From contig NZ_JALNUI010000016.1 of the NCBI RefSeq assembly GCF_026544205.1, positions 29,220 to 93,219 on the forward strand: a stretch of 64,000 bases of DNA, given 5' to 3'. This document shows, one piece after another, positions 63,679 to 64,000 of the stretch. A program made the translations under genes and the position numbers. Source of the DNA: Curtobacterium sp. GC_Cur_3 (GTDB taxonomy: Bacteria > Actinomycetota > Actinomycetes > Actinomycetales > Microbacteriaceae). The notes below the pieces were generated by a model that was not told the DNA's origin, ran no database searches, and saw nothing but the letters and a program-made list of their open reading frames with translations. Each line of letters starts with the position of its first letter. Positions within the stretch are counted from its first letter, which is position 1.

Positions 63679-64000
63679 TCGAGGTCATCGAGTCCTTCAT
63701 CGACGGTGGCGGCGTCCGCGCGTGGATCGCCCTCGGGCTGCTGCTCGTCGGCTCCCTGCTGTCGCTCGGCGCCGGCGTGGGCATCGTCCGCTTCCCCGAC
63801 CCGCTCGTCCGCCTGCACGCGATGTCGAAGCCGCAGGTGCTCGGGCTCGCGTTCGCCCTCGCCGCGATCGTGGTGGCGGTGTGGACGTGGACGGCGTTCT
63901 TCGTGGTGCTGCCGATCATGGTGTTCCAGCTGTTCCTGGTGCCGGTGTCGACGCACATGATCGCCCGCGCGGGGCTGCGTTCGAACGACTACCGCCACGA
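63675..64000 (+). CDS. mrpG: Mrp antiporter subunit G (partial, cut by window end)
   Basis: At least 108 residues, three membrane helices (about 17-38, 54-75, 77-92). VGIVRFPDPLVRLHAMSKPQ is the MrpG signature. GTG start at 63675 with AGGAGG 8 bases upstream, overlapping the mrpF stop. The reading frame is open at base 64000, so the C-terminus lies outside. Confidence 0.93.
   Translation, partial: MIEVIESFIDGGGVRAWIALGLLLVGSLLSLGAGVGIVRFPDPLVRLHAMSKPQVLGLAFALAAIVVAVWTWTAFFVVLPIMVFQLFLVPVSTHMIARAGLRSNDYRH

Overview
The window is high-GC DNA (about 70 % by eye) from an actinobacterium, most likely of the family Microbacteriaceae; a Curtobacterium-like genome is my guess from memory of protein styles and cannot be proved here. 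Supporting points are the GC-saturated third codon positions, many GTG starts, many 1-4 bp start/stop overlaps, a mycobacterial-type LigD with Ku, an Rpf-like muralidase with LysM, two LCP cell-wall ligases, the holin-family/DUF3618 envelope trio and an Mrp antiporter operon whose mrpA carries a MrpB-like tail. No rRNA, tRNA, CRISPR array, insertion sequence or prophage was recognised.

Layout. 0.2-5.6 kb: a bacterial NHEJ locus (ligD with an upstream SDR gene, divergent from ku) and a DUF6328 membrane protein. 5.6-7.2 kb: ABM-domain membrane protein and a Ppx/GppA phosphatase. 7.2-11.8 kb: a nucleoside-use operon (nucleoside hydrolase, MFS transporter, ribokinase) divergent from a LacI regulator, with two LacI-type operators between them. 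12-16 kb: TetR plus DHA2 efflux pump, GNAT, HAD phosphatase. 15.8-17.8 kb: three-gene envelope/stress operon. 18-25 kb: cupin XRE regulator divergent from a CPFCHGWE flavin reductase, pentapeptide protein, epimerase plus zinc dehydrogenase, APH-like kinase, SnoaL-like protein, HEAT-repeat DNA repair protein. 25-31 kb: secreted lectin-M23 protein, gamma-glutamyltransferase, G5/DUF3761 protein, zinc dehydrogenase, OsmC. 31-37.6 kb: ThrE-like exporter, regulators, SDRs. 37.6-42 kb: a GntR / ADP-ribosylglycohydrolase / NCS1 permease / PfkB kinase operon laid out like E. coli yegWTUV. 42-51 kb: envelope genes (two LCP proteins, Rpf-LysM), MMPL exporter with divergent MarR. 51-57.6 kb: RlmC, SMP-30, glycosyltransferase, aldo/keto reductase, PQQ-type lipoprotein dehydrogenase, two SDRs. 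57.7-64 kb: mrpA-C-D-E-F-G, the last gene cut by the window end.

The most striking non-gene signal is a dispersed 10-mer, GGGAGGCTCG, found 11 times exactly (both strands, mostly inside genes) and also, in close variants, as inverted pairs that form long palindromes at gene ends. That combination resembles the DNA uptake sequences of Neisseria and Pasteurellaceae, where inverted pairs double as terminators. Several other palindrome families (core GTGCGAGGTT, CGACAACATCG, GAACACCGGTGTTC) also recur at gene ends. Two separate nucleoside-salvage-type operons, each with its own sugar kinase and operator-like palindromes, are the most interesting metabolic content.
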